A stretch of DNA of 25,236 nucleotides from a virus. Below, piece by piece: positions 1 through 8,503 of this stretch. Made by a program: the position numbers and the translations under genes. Under the pieces are notes generated by a model, which saw only the letters and a list, made by a program, of their open reading frames with translations, was not told where the DNA came from and ran no database searches. Positions within the stretch are counted from its first letter, which is position 1. Each line of letters opens with the position of its first letter. The DNA lies in IMG/VR virus record IMGVR_UViG_3300007541_000195, positions 1-25,236 of that record; one strand, 5' to 3'.

Positions 1-41
1 GTAATATTTGGAAAAGCTGAATAAAATAACAGAAAGTTACA

Positions 42-479
42 ATGCATGCAAGCGGAACAGAAGTAATTAATCTTGAGGGAGGAATCGATTATACACCGAC
101 ATTTATTAGCACAGATAAAAGATCTCCGGCTGGAAGCACAACGTCAATCGGTTATTGGCAGATTGGAGCAGATGCTCAGTATGGATATACTCATGGGCCA
201 ATATATCAGATAGAATTTCTAGATGTAGCCGAGCCTGTCGGAGCAAGCGTAGCTTTTATTGCTATTTGGGGAGTAGACAATCAAGGAAGTCCAGCGATAT
301 ATCCGATCTCTTATTTCTATGATGCCGCCGGATCAGTAAGCATCCCTAGAAAAATTGATATCCTTCTAAAGAAATTTGAATTTTGGGATTCAAATCTAGA
401 CGATATCACAAGCGCGGTCGATGCTAGCCTAACCTATGTCGTTGGTTACAAAAGAAGAACATTCCCTCTATCTCTATAA
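42..479 (+). CDS. Hypothetical virion-like protein (145 aa)
   Basis: I do not recognise a family. The 145-residue protein is rich in Gly, Ser, aromatic residues and short alternating hydrophobic stretches, as expected of a beta-rich structural protein, and has no membrane segment or obvious catalytic motif. An in-frame stop at 27-29 lies just upstream, so ATG 42 is the first available ATG and the gene is probably complete. A box reading GAATAAAATAA at about 19-29 resembles the late promoters further on. The stop overlaps the next start (TAATG), suggesting translational coupling. A capsid decoration, fibre or baseplate role is possible but unproven. Confidence 0.7.
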   Translation: MHASGTEVINLEGGIDYTPTFISTDKRSPAGSTTSIGYWQIGADAQYGYTHGPIYQIEFLDVAEPVGASVAFIAIWGVDNQGSPAIYPISYFYDAAGSVSIPRKIDILLKKFEFWDSNLDDITSAVDASLTYVVGYKRRTFPLSL

Positions 480-943
480 TGAAAAGGCTTAATGAAAATA
501 GCATTTCACCAATGGTAAATCGAGGAGATTTTACCAGAGGTATTCCTTTTTATGGAACTAAGGGAGATTTTAATTTTACAGTAGGTCGTAGCAAGTTTAC
601 TCCAGGAATATCAATTAAGCAGACTCCGCTTACCGATATGTCAGTTAATGGAGACCCAGGATACACGCAATTAGATCGACTTGTAGCACAATTGCGACAT
701 TTTTTTAAACCTGGAGACAGAGTTAGGGGGCTTGTGATTAATTCTCAATTTACGAGCGAAAATGGAAAGATCGTCGTTGGTAAGCTTTACAAAGTTCGAC
801 CAGATTATTCAAATGATCAAGTTCGAGTATGGATCAAGGATCCTCGTACATTAAAGGTCAAAGAAGTATATGTTGACTCTATCGAACGTATCTATGAATC
901 TCAGCATCGCGCACTAAGTTTTTCTCAATTCTTAGGTTCATAA
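479..943 (+). CDS. Hypothetical protein with SH3/KOW-like region and C-terminal tag-like tail (154 aa)
   Basis: Unrecognised protein translated from a start overlapping the previous stop. Residues about 76-137 (beginning KPGDRVRGLV and ending VDSIERI) look like a small SH3/KOW-type beta barrel. The last 14 residues, following a candidate cleavage Glu (IYE140|S), end in ALSFSQFLGS. The LSFSQF core matches ISFSDF at the end of the 623-aa protein (11327-13198) and ITFNEF at the start of the Nudix protein (16767-17270). This suggests a virion protein carrying a prohead-targeting tag at its C-terminus. The N-terminus also has a RLNE|N site. Function otherwise unknown. Confidence 0.75.
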   Translation: MKRLNENSISPMVNRGDFTRGIPFYGTKGDFNFTVGRSKFTPGISIKQTPLTDMSVNGDPGYTQLDRLVAQLRHFFKPGDRVRGLVINSQFTSENGKIVVGKLYKVRPDYSNDQVRVWIKDPRTLKVKEVYVDSIERIYESQHRALSFSQFLGS

Positions 944-952
944 CAAGCAACC

Positions 953-972
953 CTTAAACCGGTTTAAGCTTT
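953..972. terminator. Perfect 16-bp palindrome followed by a short T run
   Basis: CTTAAACC/GGTTTAAG (953-968) is a perfect palindrome followed by CTTTTAT, directly after the 154-aa gene and before a promoter-like box. As RNA it could form a six-pair stem with a CCGG loop, a weak terminator. As DNA it could be an operator for the unit starting at 1005. Confidence 0.4.
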
Positions 973-976
973 TATC

Positions 977-996
977 GTATAAAATAGATAAAATAA
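977..996 (+). promoter_or_regulatory. Promoter-like box upstream of the hub gene
   Basis: GTATAAAATAGATAAAATAA resembles but does not match the NATAAATAA late box used elsewhere. The TATAAAAT part ends about 20 nt before ATG 1005, the spacing seen for the clear late promoters. It could be a degenerate late promoter or a -10 element for host polymerase. Confidence 0.4.
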
Positions 997-1004
997 AAAC
1001 CAAT

Positions 1005-2018
1005 ATGGGTATCGAATTTGATCCAGATGACGTTCGTCAACATCTTATAGAACAGGACAAAAAGCACGGTAAAAATACAATAGTCGAAGAAGTAAAAACC
1101 GGCGATTCCGTGAGTGAAGAACCTGTAAATAGTTTAGGTAAAGCATCAACTTTCTATAATAATCCTCCCGAATTATCTGCCGCTTCTGAATCTCCTTGGA
1201 AGCTCCTTAGTTTTGATTCACTTCCATCTAAGGGAATGTTCTATCCAAAGGACTCTGAACTTCTTCTAAGATCCGCAAAAACCAAAGAGATCAGGCACTG
1301 GTCGACGATCGATGAAAAAGATCCTCTCGATGTAAGGGAAAAGATAAACTTTATCTTAAACTCATGTACACGATTTAAAATTAAGGGAAACGCAGTTCCA
1401 TTAAATTTTAACGATTTTTTAGAAATCGATAGATATCACATTCTTTTTAGAATTTACGAGCTCACGTTTTTTAATCAGGAAAATAAGTTATTTGCCAACA
1501 TTAAGTGTAAAAACGATCAATGTGGCCATATCAATCGAACACAAGTCCAAAGTAAAAATCTAAAGGGCTTTGAATTTCCAACTGAGGTCATGAAATGGTA
1601 TTCACCAGAAGAAAGGTGTTTCGTAATTAATTCTGAAAAACTTGGAGAAACTCTGAGAATATACATGCCAACCTTAGGCTCAGAAGAAAGAATTAGACAA
1701 AAAAGAAAAGAAGAAATAGGCATTTCAAAGGAAGATGCTTCTTCATTTTATCGACATGCGAAATACTTAATCAAAGATTGGAGGAGAGCTGATTCTAGGT
1801 CAATAGGCGATCTTCGAATGAATATGCTAGATTGGTCGGAAAATAAGTTTCTAATAATTCACAAGTTTACTGATTTTCTTGAAAAAAATAGATTAAATCA
1901 AGCAGTATCAATTTGCGAAAAATGTAGAACACAGACGGAGAGCCATATTTTTTTGGGAGGAAGCTTCACTGTCAAAGATATTTTCATTATTTCAGCTGGA
2001 CTTGATGAACTTATTTGA
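1005..2018 (+). CDS. 26: T4 gp26-like baseplate hub subunit
   Basis: Probable homologue of the T4 gp26 baseplate hub family (Pfam T4_baseplate), which helps build the central hub of the contractile tail. A disordered, acidic N-terminal extension of about 65 residues precedes a family-like core starting LPSKGMFYP (73-81), followed by a KEIRHWSTI stretch and a helix-rich part. Two Cys pairs, C168-x4-C173 and C304-x2-C307, could form the split zinc ribbon that I recall in gp26 proteins. At 337 aa it is longer than T4 gp26 (about 208 aa), largely through the N-terminal extension. ATG 1005 has an A-rich leader with no Shine-Dalgarno. It overlaps the next gene by 14 nt. The call rests on remembered family motifs, not a search. 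Confidence 0.72.
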   Translation: MGIEFDPDDVRQHLIEQDKKHGKNTIVEEVKTGDSVSEEPVNSLGKASTFYNNPPELSAASESPWKLLSFDSLPSKGMFYPKDSELLLRSAKTKEIRHWSTIDEKDPLDVREKINFILNSCTRFKIKGNAVPLNFNDFLEIDRYHILFRIYELTFFNQENKLFANIKCKNDQCGHINRTQVQSKNLKGFEFPTEVMKWYSPEERCFVINSEKLGETLRIYMPTLGSEERIRQKRKEEIGISKEDASSFYRHAKYLIKDWRRADSRSIGDLRMNMLDWSENKFLIIHKFTDFLEKNRLNQAVSICEKCRTQTESHIFLGGSFTVKDIFIISAGLDELI

Positions 2019-2217
2019 GCTTAATGCTCGGATGGCGGTGAAGCTTAATCAATCGTTAGATACTCTATATGAACTTGAATATATGGAGTATTCAATACTA
2101 TTAAATATCATAAAGAAAGAAATTGATGAAAAAAATGAAAGTATTCAAAATCTTTCAGAAATTCAACAATCTCCTCAAGTAAAAGTCAATTTACCTGAAG
2201 GTATCTCTCTTAAATAA
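2005..2217 (+). CDS. Small helical protein downstream of hub gene (70 aa)
   Basis: Unrecognised helical, acidic protein. The frame also opens with TTG at 2002, but the ATG immediately after (2005) is preferred because nearly all starts here are ATG. It overlaps the end of the hub gene by 14 nt, so translation is probably coupled. The central region (LDTLYELEYMEYSILLNII) resembles short alpha-helical tail-assembly proteins that follow hub or tape-measure genes in myoviruses, but I cannot name a family. The end of the gene (CTT AAA TAA) runs into a late-promoter box. Confidence 0.7.
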   Translation: MNLFELNARMAVKLNQSLDTLYELEYMEYSILLNIIKKEIDEKNESIQNLSEIQQSPQVKVNLPEGISLK

Positions 2218-2221
2218 ATAA
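2213..2221 (+). promoter_or_regulatory. Late promoter box AATAAATAA
   Basis: AATAAATAA overlaps the stop codon of the 70-aa gene and lies 17 nt before ATG 2239, the same spacing as other copies. A weak 5-bp inverted repeat (ATAAT 2218-2222 / ATTAT 2236-2240) reaches the start codon. Confidence 0.6.
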
Positions 2222-2238
2222 TAAAAAATTAGGCGATT

Positions 2239-3408
2239 ATGTCTAAAAAGCGTAAAGGCAACAGAGAGGATAGCGAACCTGAAAAGATCGATGATAATGT
2301 CTCCCAAGACTTTAGTAGATTTAATTTTGATAAGCCCGACCTAGATGAACTTGAAAGAAGGAAAAAAAGTCAGCTTAACGATTTACTAGAAGATTATCAA
2401 GCCGGAATCATTGATTTAGACGAGTATAATGAAGAATCAAACTATGTGATAAATGAATATGAAGATAGTGTGAGCGACTATCGAAATATTTATGGAGAGT
2501 CCTTTGAATCTCCAGTAAATGATGCGGCTTTGACCAGTGTTCCTGGAGAAATAGTTATCCCTGAAACAACTTCAAGCCTAGTAGAATTTCCTAAGGAGGA
2601 AGCGATTGAGATTGAACCACAAATATCAATTAATCTCGAAAGCTCTCCAATGGCAGACGCGTCAAATACTCCAGTAATTCCAATCGAACCTGCAGTAATT
2701 AATCAGAGCCAGCCTGTAAATTTACCAGATATATTAGAAGAAACTACTAAACCTGTAAATCTACCAGATGTCTTAGAAGAAACTACTAAATCTGTTATTG
2801 GCGGGCAGCCGGATGAAATAGTTAAAGCGACTTCAACCTTAATAAACGAGAACGATGCATATCGAATGCTTTTTGGAGAAGACTTTGTAAGAAGGTCTAT
2901 GCTTAATGAATTAAATTCAACTGTTGAAAACGAGTCTAACTTAGAAAGTCAACTAGCAATTGAGTCAAATACGATCAATAGTATTAATAAAACAAATGAG
3001 ACGACTTCAAAGCTAATAGAAAAGACTTCACTCCAAGATAAATTGAATTTAATCAGAGAAGAATATAACTTTAGTAAGTCTCCGCAAGATACTGATTCGA
3101 CTGAGGAGGTCGCTCAATCTAAAATTGAGTTACCTGAACCAGCCACTCCTTCTGTTCCAATGACACAAACTACGGCCAGTGTTCAAGAAAGTCGATCTAT
3201 TCAGGAGATAGAGCCAGTCTCTTCTCAAACCTCCGAAGAAGTTTCCGTTCCTGCTAAAACTGTGAATGAAGTTTCAGAAAAATCAGAGAGTTCTACGCCA
3301 GCTCCAATAAAAGTGAACACCGAGATCGATTTATCTTCTCTTGAACAAAGATTAGCGAGAATAGAGTATGCATTATCATTTCCATTAGAAGTAAAAATAG
3401 TTAACTAA
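2239..3408 (+). CDS. Disordered Glu/Ser/Thr/Pro-rich protein with tandem repeat (389 aa)
   Basis: I do not recognise a family. Residues 1-100 are highly charged and helical. The centre is a low-complexity Pro/Ser/Thr/Glu linker containing two tandem 13-residue units (PVNLPDILEETTK, then the same with V for I). Residues about 200-280 are Asn/Glu-rich, and the last 25 residues (SSLEQRLARIEYALSFPLEV) form a short amphipathic helix ending in a beta-like strand. The composition suits a flexible tail or scaffold-associated protein. It starts after a late-promoter box and its stop overlaps the next start (TAATG). Function unknown. Confidence 0.7.
   Translation: MSKKRKGNREDSEPEKIDDNVSQDFSRFNFDKPDLDELERRKKSQLNDLLEDYQAGIIDLDEYNEESNYVINEYEDSVSDYRNIYGESFESPVNDAALTSVPGEIVIPETTSSLVEFPKEEAIEIEPQISINLESSPMADASNTPVIPIEPAVINQSQPVNLPDILEETTKPVNLPDVLEETTKSVIGGQPDEIVKATSTLINENDAYRMLFGEDFVRRSMLNELNSTVENESNLESQLAIESNTINSINKTNETTSKLIEKTSLQDKLNLIREEYNFSKSPQDTDSTEEVAQSKIELPEPATPSVPMTQTTASVQESRSIQEIEPVSSQTSEEVSVPAKTVNEVSEKSESSTPAPIKVNTEIDLSSLEQRLARIEYALSFPLEVKIVN
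2713..2790 (+). repeat. Two tandem 39-bp units in the 389-aa gene
   Basis: Units at 2713-2751 and 2752-2790 differ by only a few bases and encode PVNLPDILEETTK and PVNLPDVLEETTK. This is an in-frame duplication inside a disordered linker. Confidence 0.85.
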
Positions 3409-3653
3409 TGAATATTTCAGAAAATCATAAACTTGAATTAATTAATCTTACTGAAAGATATAAGAGTCTTCGTGAATTACTTGTTGAGTTACAAGAAAGG
3501 GCTGACACTCTTTCCAGAGCACAAAAAGAAATATCTGAGAAACTTACAGAAACTCGAAGATATGAGCAGACTTTAATAAATAATATTGAAAAGGAGATCG
3601 GCCGAAATCTTTCTCAAGAAGACCTTCTAAAAATATTAACTAAAATTGAATAA
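3408..3653 (+). CDS. Small coiled-coil protein (81 aa)
   Basis: Almost the whole protein is a predicted amphipathic coiled coil (heptad-like Leu/Ile spacing from LELINLTERYKSLRELLVEL to the C-terminal DLLKILTKIE). Start and stop overlap both neighbours: ATG 3408 shares a base with the previous stop, and the next gene starts within its last codons. It probably works with the adjacent membrane-anchored coiled-coil protein or the disordered protein upstream. No family recognised. Confidence 0.7.
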   Translation: MNISENHKLELINLTERYKSLRELLVELQERADTLSRAQKEISEKLTETRRYEQTLINNIEKEIGRNLSQEDLLKILTKIE

Positions 3654-4434
3654 AGACAAATTCTACCTGATCGTAATATTAATATTGATCGGTGGACTGG
3701 GATATCTTATTTGGAAGACGGATCGTCTTCAAGCTTTGGCTGATGAACGTAACGAGGAACTAAAAAAATCAATAATCGCGTCAGATACTCTTCTTATGGA
3801 GAGTGAAGGACGATATGCAAAACTGGTCGATTATTATAACTCTTCTCAAGATCTAAATGAACAATTAAAGGACTCCAATCGTGAGTTATACAAGTCGATT
3901 AAAGCGCAAGATGAAAGAATCTTAAGTCTTACATCGAGCATAATATCTCTTAGAGGAAAAATCGATGATGGTTTTGGAAGTATCAATACGACTGATACTA
4001 CTAAGATTGATCTTCAACTTACTTATCCAGATCAAATAGATCCATTTATTACTTGGAACGGATCGATAAATCGACTCACGGCCAGATATACTGGTGAGTG
4101 GGCCTTCAGTAAATTACCGATTGAACTCGTGGTAACTGAAGAGTCTCGGGGCATATGGAAACACCGAATCATTGGGCCAGAATGGTTTAAAGTCGATTCG
4201 CTTAGTGTTAACAGTCTTCCACCGGATGATTATGCTCAAAACAAAGAGCGTGATATTCAGTTTATGGTTGGCGCAAACTATGCGCGTAGTCTTTCATCAG
4301 ATGGAATAAATGCAGTAGGTATTGGCGCCGGAATAAATATTTTAAACCAGCATACGCTACTGCTTGGAGCAAATAGCTCACAACAGGTGACTTTTGGATA
4401 TTATTACAAGATAAAGTCATTAAAAAGAAAGTAA
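3646..4434 (+). CDS. Membrane-anchored coiled-coil protein, possibly spanin-like (262 aa)
   Basis: Residues 6-23 (FYLIVILILIGGLGYLIW) form one clear membrane segment, followed by a long charged helix (about 24-100) and a C-terminal beta-rich part. The last 50 residues are Gly-rich alternating strands ending FGYYYKIKSLKRK. One N-terminal anchor plus a periplasm-facing coiled coil is the layout of inner-membrane spanins (Rz-like), but the beta-rich C-terminus is atypical, so a structural or envelope-contact role is equally possible. The start is the unusual TTG at 3646, overlapping the previous stop. No ATG precedes the membrane segment. Confidence 0.65.
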   Translation: MNKDKFYLIVILILIGGLGYLIWKTDRLQALADERNEELKKSIIASDTLLMESEGRYAKLVDYYNSSQDLNEQLKDSNRELYKSIKAQDERILSLTSSIISLRGKIDDGFGSINTTDTTKIDLQLTYPDQIDPFITWNGSINRLTARYTGEWAFSKLPIELVVTEESRGIWKHRIIGPEWFKVDSLSVNSLPPDDYAQNKERDIQFMVGANYARSLSSDGINAVGIGAGINILNQHTLLLGANSSQQVTFGYYYKIKSLKRK

Positions 4435-4440
4435 ATTATT

Positions 4441-6408
4441 ATGAGAGTCAGTCGATTCATAAGCCTTACTGAATATTGCGTCGTCGAGTATATGTCAGAT
4501 CCATTGGGTTCGCTTGACTATTATACAGACGACTTCATTCTACTACAAAACGATCACCTCGATATCCACCAGATATTCAATGATGATTCATCATACAGTT
4601 CAACTCGAAATATTAAAGACTTAACGGTTGTACCGATAAGTTCAAATACTTATGCTTATCTAGATAGTGAAAAAATTCCGGATTATTTAGCATATGATTC
4701 TGAATTCACACAGACTTCCATTACTGGATATAATGTTGTGATGGACAAAGTAAGATTTCATTTTGTCGCAGGCTTTGATTTTGATGACTTCAAAGCTTTA
4801 ATTTTAAATGTTACACATGAGGAAAATACTGGAAAAACCAATGTTTTTGCAAGCGTACTACTTGCTCCTGAAACTATTGCAGAACTTATTATATTTAATC
4901 CAAAGCCTCTATTCTTAGGAAATGCTTCATTTGATAGGTATGTAGATTTATTAGTCCCTTCAATTAAGAATATTAATGAGGAATTTGTAACGTCGCCGAC
5001 TCCTGCATCTACCTTTGTGGCCGCGATAACTCCAAATTCTTCCAATTACAATGGATTCATTTACAATAACCAGATTTCAATAGGTCTCGGTGAATGCGAA
5101 CGACGTAAAACCATTAATACTCCTGCGACAACATATGATTCGTTTGAAGTATCTGAATTTTACACGGCCCAGCTGTCTCAAACAAATGAGTTTGATACTA
5201 CTGGAGCAACAATATATGAATCAACTGTTGGAGATTATCTAGAGTTTTATCTAACATTCAATGGAGGATTTCCATCAGATTTGATATCTATTTTAAATGC
5301 GCGTAATCCATCTGATGATTGGATTGTAATTCATCAAATCAGTGTATTCGAACAGATTGGGACAGCTTTTCTTAATACTTCACGATTTGTATTTTTCCAA
5401 GAAGAGGCGTTTGATGAGCCAAATATATTTAGGCCAGTCCTTAAAAATGCTGAGTCGGCTGTGAGCATGAGCATTGATTATATCGCAAGATTAACTAATC
5501 GAAGAAATGGAGAGCAAATCATCCGTGAAGCATCATTTGTTCTTACTTCTCCTAAGAAATACGGAAAGAACTTGATAAAAATCAATTTACTTGATTCTCC
5601 ACAGTCCCAGAAGATATACAATAAGATCATTAAAAAGAATTTTGAATCTACTAAATTATTCATCGATCGATCTCTTGAGCAGGCAACTGAACTTGCCACA
5701 TCGCCTACTGTAACCACTCAAACGACGGTCGAATACATTCCTATTTTCTTTAATAATAATAATGTTTCAGTCTCGATTGACAGTTCATTAATTAAAGTAA
5801 AAGACAGCACCGAAGAAGTAATCTTTGGTCAAGGAAAGCTTAGATTTATACTTTCGCCATTTGACAATGTTATAAAACTAAAAGTTTACACAACCAATTC
5901 TTCAAGTTCAAAGAAACAACAGGTCCCAATGGATCTAAATGTTACTTCACCGGATTACAGACTTGTTTTTGAAACAGACAGCGGAAAGATTTCGATCGCT
6001 AATTCAAATGATCCTATTCAAGAAAACCTATCGACTGGGCTTATTGCGTTCAACGTATCTAAAAAAGACAGCGAATCGATATTCAATTCAAATAATCGAA
6101 CCGTTTATTTAGTGTCAGTTTCACAAGACGGTAAAGAAACATTAATGTACACTGGAGAATGGAGACGACCTACTGAGCAATCTGATGTAGATTCGGCAAT
6201 TGCTCTAATCAGAGAAGAATCAAATGTGCAAAATGAAACTCAAACTGCACTAGACGAGATAGCCAACAAACCACAAATCGTCAAACTTCCAGGTAAATTA
6301 ATCAGGGATCTTGCTCCAGTTAAGGGAAGAGCGACTCCTTCTGTTGCAAATAAATTTGGAATTAAGCAGTCAAGATCAATCAAAACAAACTCTAAGAACG
6401 CTAAGTAA
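4441..6408 (+). CDS. Hypothetical large structural-type protein (655 aa)
   Basis: No family recognised. It is mostly alternating beta-like sequence with many Asn, Ser, Thr and aromatic residues, then a more charged, low-complexity C-terminus (about 575-655) ending in basic Lys/Arg/Ser-rich sequence. There is no signal peptide and no membrane segment. The N-terminus (RFISLTEYCVVEYMSD) has a faint likeness to the tag peptides of the internal-head cluster. Context (after baseplate hub genes, before the 530-aa protein) favours a virion protein, perhaps baseplate or head vertex. Confidence 0.65.
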   Translation: MRVSRFISLTEYCVVEYMSDPLGSLDYYTDDFILLQNDHLDIHQIFNDDSSYSSTRNIKDLTVVPISSNTYAYLDSEKIPDYLAYDSEFTQTSITGYNVVMDKVRFHFVAGFDFDDFKALILNVTHEENTGKTNVFASVLLAPETIAELIIFNPKPLFLGNASFDRYVDLLVPSIKNINEEFVTSPTPASTFVAAITPNSSNYNGFIYNNQISIGLGECERRKTINTPATTYDSFEVSEFYTAQLSQTNEFDTTGATIYESTVGDYLEFYLTFNGGFPSDLISILNARNPSDDWIVIHQISVFEQIGTAFLNTSRFVFFQEEAFDEPNIFRPVLKNAESAVSMSIDYIARLTNRRNGEQIIREASFVLTSPKKYGKNLIKINLLDSPQSQKIYNKIIKKNFESTKLFIDRSLEQATELATSPTVTTQTTVEYIPIFFNNNNVSVSIDSSLIKVKDSTEEVIFGQGKLRFILSPFDNVIKLKVYTTNSSSSKKQQVPMDLNVTSPDYRLVFETDSGKISIANSNDPIQENLSTGLIAFNVSKKDSESIFNSNNRTVYLVSVSQDGKETLMYTGEWRRPTEQSDVDSAIALIREESNVQNETQTALDEIANKPQIVKLPGKLIRDLAPVKGRATPSVANKFGIKQSRSIKTNSKNAK

Positions 6409-6435
6409 TTATAGGAACACCGATTATTTATGCTA

Positions 6436-6474
6436 ATTCTAAGATAAATAAACTAAAATAAATCATCGTAGAAT
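6436..6474 (+). promoter_or_regulatory. Late promoter GATAAATAA inside a start-codon inverted repeat
   Basis: The late box lies at 6443-6451, 21 nt before ATG 6473. ATTCTA (6436-6441), just upstream of the box, is complementary to TAGAAT (6469-6474), which includes the A and T of the start codon. The stem is short and A/T-rich, but the arrangement repeats at other late promoters here. Confidence 0.6.
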
Positions 6475-8065
6475 GACTCAATATATGCAAAAAATACTAG
6501 AAGGCGTCAAAGCAAATACTGCGATTATGTCCGAACCTCTAGTAAAGATGCTAGTCGAATCGACTGATAAATCAATAGCATTGGGAGAGAATCTGCATTA
6601 TGTATACCTCCAATTTAGAAATGGACTATTTCAAATAAATGAAAAAATTGAGTCGGTCGAATTAGATTCTATCGTTTCTCAAATCAAGATAAACGAAGAT
6701 TCTTTAGATTCTAAAATCGATAGAATCGCTAGATCTGCAAATCTATCAAGTCGTCTTGAGATTATTAGAGAATCAAGCGCCTATTTGAATCCAGTAGTTC
6801 AAACTAAAACTTCTGAATTTGAGTCACATGTAAATAAAGGCATTCCTGATTTTGCATTATGCGAATCATTCGTTAATGTATTTAGCAATTTCACGTACGA
6901 TAAATCAATAAAAACTCAAGTAGAAGAAGTTAAAATGTTCATAAATGAGAACAAATCAACAACATTAATGCTTAATGCAATTTATCAAATGGCAGGCATT
7001 AATTCTAACGTATATGAGTCAGTTATTGAAGATCTTAAAACGATGTTAGTTAATGAAAGTTATTCAGCTAACATTCTTAAGCTTAAATATGGAAATACTG
7101 TTCCAGTCGTTAGCGAACTAATCGATCAATTACAAATCAATGAGTCGGCGAAGTCACATAACTTTAATCTAGGATCGGGCAATCATGATACAAATGTTGC
7201 AAATTTAATCGTACCTTCTCTTAAGATAAACGAAGGAGTGATTTTATATGTCAATGATCGCTTTTTATCCATTCAAGAGTCTAACTCACTTAGCGGAAAT
7301 GAAGTTAAAGTTCACGTCGATGAAAATTTCAAAATTGCAGACATTGATCCAGAATACGTTCGCAACAAATACAATTCTTTTTATCAAATTTGCGAATCAT
7401 ATTTTCATCTAGGATTCAAAAGAAGCTCTGATGGACTTGGCGTAGAGTCTAGCAACATTAGAAACCTTAAATTGGGCTTGAAATTGAACGAAGAAAACGC
7501 GTTAGATTTTTATGTAAATGACACGAAGATCGGAGATATTTCACAGGCAACTACACAAATTCATGAGTCTATTTCTCTACAGCCGACTAAAATCAAGGAG
7601 ATGGTAAATCATCTCTTAGAAAATTCAGGTGCCATCTATAATATTGAATTCATTAAAGAAGTTTGGAATGATCGAATTCTTAAAGAATCTATGATTTTTG
7701 ATCTAAATGGAACCTATTACGTTTGTGAAAAATTAAATCCTGTTGAGACTGAATGGAATAAGAAAACTCCAGTTGAGCTCTATGAATATTTTAAAGTTAA
7801 CTATCAATATGATATTCGACCGGCTCTTGGAGAGAAGCTTACAACTGATGAGCAACGAATCAAACATATTTCTGAACGTCAGACGCAGACTCTTGCAAAC
7901 ATTGAGAAATTAGAACTTTCGATCAAAAAGCTTGATGAAGCTTGCGCAAACTCAACAATCGACAAGGAGTATCGATCTCAGCTTGAAGAATTAAGAGAAT
8001 CACTAAGCCACTCTATAAATCAATTAAGAGACGAATACATTAGCCTTGATCTAATGAAGAAATAA
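6473..8065 (+). CDS. Putative prohead core / multi-site protease substrate (530 aa)
   Basis: No sequence family recognised. The protein carries a striking series of [hydrophobic]-x-E|[S/N/G] motifs at 13-39-residue spacing: MLVE29, QINE57, KINE75, IIRE100, ALCE131, FINE159, NVYE182, LVNE195, QINE224, KINE254, SIQE269, QICE308, KLNE340, QIHE365, ILKE405 and ELRE509. T4 gp21-type prohead protease cuts after Glu in [L/I]-x-E contexts, and the T4 gp22 scaffold shows a similar density of such sites. I infer a scaffold or core protein cut into peptides at maturation. Residues about 455-525 are a coiled coil. It is expressed from its own late promoter and followed by a terminator. A repetitive structural protein not processed at these sites is the alternative. 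Confidence 0.6.
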   Translation: MTQYMQKILEGVKANTAIMSEPLVKMLVESTDKSIALGENLHYVYLQFRNGLFQINEKIESVELDSIVSQIKINEDSLDSKIDRIARSANLSSRLEIIRESSAYLNPVVQTKTSEFESHVNKGIPDFALCESFVNVFSNFTYDKSIKTQVEEVKMFINENKSTTLMLNAIYQMAGINSNVYESVIEDLKTMLVNESYSANILKLKYGNTVPVVSELIDQLQINESAKSHNFNLGSGNHDTNVANLIVPSLKINEGVILYVNDRFLSIQESNSLSGNEVKVHVDENFKIADIDPEYVRNKYNSFYQICESYFHLGFKRSSDGLGVESSNIRNLKLGLKLNEENALDFYVNDTKIGDISQATTQIHESISLQPTKIKEMVNHLLENSGAIYNIEFIKEVWNDRILKESMIFDLNGTYYVCEKLNPVETEWNKKTPVELYEYFKVNYQYDIRPALGEKLTTDEQRIKHISERQTQTLANIEKLELSIKKLDEACANSTIDKEYRSQLEELRESLSHSINQLRDEYISLDLMKK

Positions 8066-8088
8066 TAAAACCAACTAATTCTTTAAAT

Positions 8089-8115
8089 AAAGCGACATTT
8101 TTTTGTCGCTTTTTT
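8089..8115 (+). terminator. Rho-independent terminator
   Basis: AAAGCGACA and TGTCGCTTT form a 7-9-bp stem around a T-rich loop, followed by a T run. It sits 24 nt after the 530-aa gene and closes the structural block. Confidence 0.9.
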
Positions 8116-8135
8116 AATTTTAAGAGAATTCATAG

Positions 8136-8141
8136 TATAAT
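8136..8141 (+). promoter_or_regulatory. Promoter -10-like element TATAAT
   Basis: CATAGTATAATTACC lies after the terminator and 35 nt before ATG 8176. AGTATAA-type boxes recur after other terminators or gene ends in this window, suggesting host-polymerase promoters. No convincing -35 is visible. Confidence 0.5.
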
Positions 8142-8175
8142 TACCATACAATAACTTTTTAAAAATTCACGCTAG

Positions 8176-8430
8176 ATGGAACAAATCAAAGTAGGTCCTA
8201 TTCAGACCGCTCCAAAGAATGCTGAAGTGACTCAGCTGATTCGTAGCCAAATCAACAAAATGAAGGTTGGCCAATTTTTCAAAGTCCATGGAGTTGACCG
8301 TCCGACTGTAAATTCATTACGAGCTTCGATCTCGTATTACAGCAAGAGCGACAATTTTGCAGTAACCACCAGGTTCAATTCGGCCGACTCATCAATGAGT
8401 ATTTACCGAACTCGAAAAAACTTAAAGTAA
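8176..8430 (+). CDS. Small hypothetical protein (84 aa)
   Basis: A single-gene unit between two terminators, with its own promoter-like element. The sequence has a helical N-terminal half with a VGQFFKVHGV stretch and a C-terminal part (SISYYSKSDNFAVTT...SIYRTRK) suggestive of two or three strands. I recall similar small proteins in large marine T4-like phages but cannot name the family. Basic overall, no Cys, no membrane segment. Possibly nucleic-acid binding. Confidence 0.75.
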   Translation: MEQIKVGPIQTAPKNAEVTQLIRSQINKMKVGQFFKVHGVDRPTVNSLRASISYYSKSDNFAVTTRFNSADSSMSIYRTRKNLK

Positions 8431-8439
8431 TTTCCAACA

Positions 8440-8479
8440 CTAGAAAAGCCACCACTAAAACTGGTGGCTTTTTTCTAGT
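8440..8479. terminator. Strong terminator hairpin with extended arms
   Basis: The core stem AGCCACCA/TGGTGGCT is followed by TTTTTT. Outside it, CTAGAAA and TTTCTAG extend the pairing, so the whole element is nearly symmetrical and may terminate in both directions. The next promoter box starts at its 3' edge. Confidence 0.9.
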
Positions 8480-8486
8480 ATAAAAT
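8479..8486 (+). promoter_or_regulatory. Promoter -10-like element TATAAAAT
   Basis: CTAGTATAAAATATAAG follows the terminator directly, 17 nt before ATG 8504. It probably drives the accessory operon starting with the methyltransferase. Confidence 0.5.
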
Positions 8487-8503
8487 ATAAGAAAATCATT
8501 AAA

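Noticed and set aside
3575-3583. AATAAATAA inside the 81-aa gene, late-promoter-like
   Set aside because: It is coding sequence (Ile-Asn-Asn), over 60 nt from the next start, outside the 7-21-nt spacing of the others.
6425-6433. Minus-strand CATAAATAA (reads TTATTTATG on +)
   Set aside because: No minus-strand gene follows. Probably a chance match in A/T-rich spacer.
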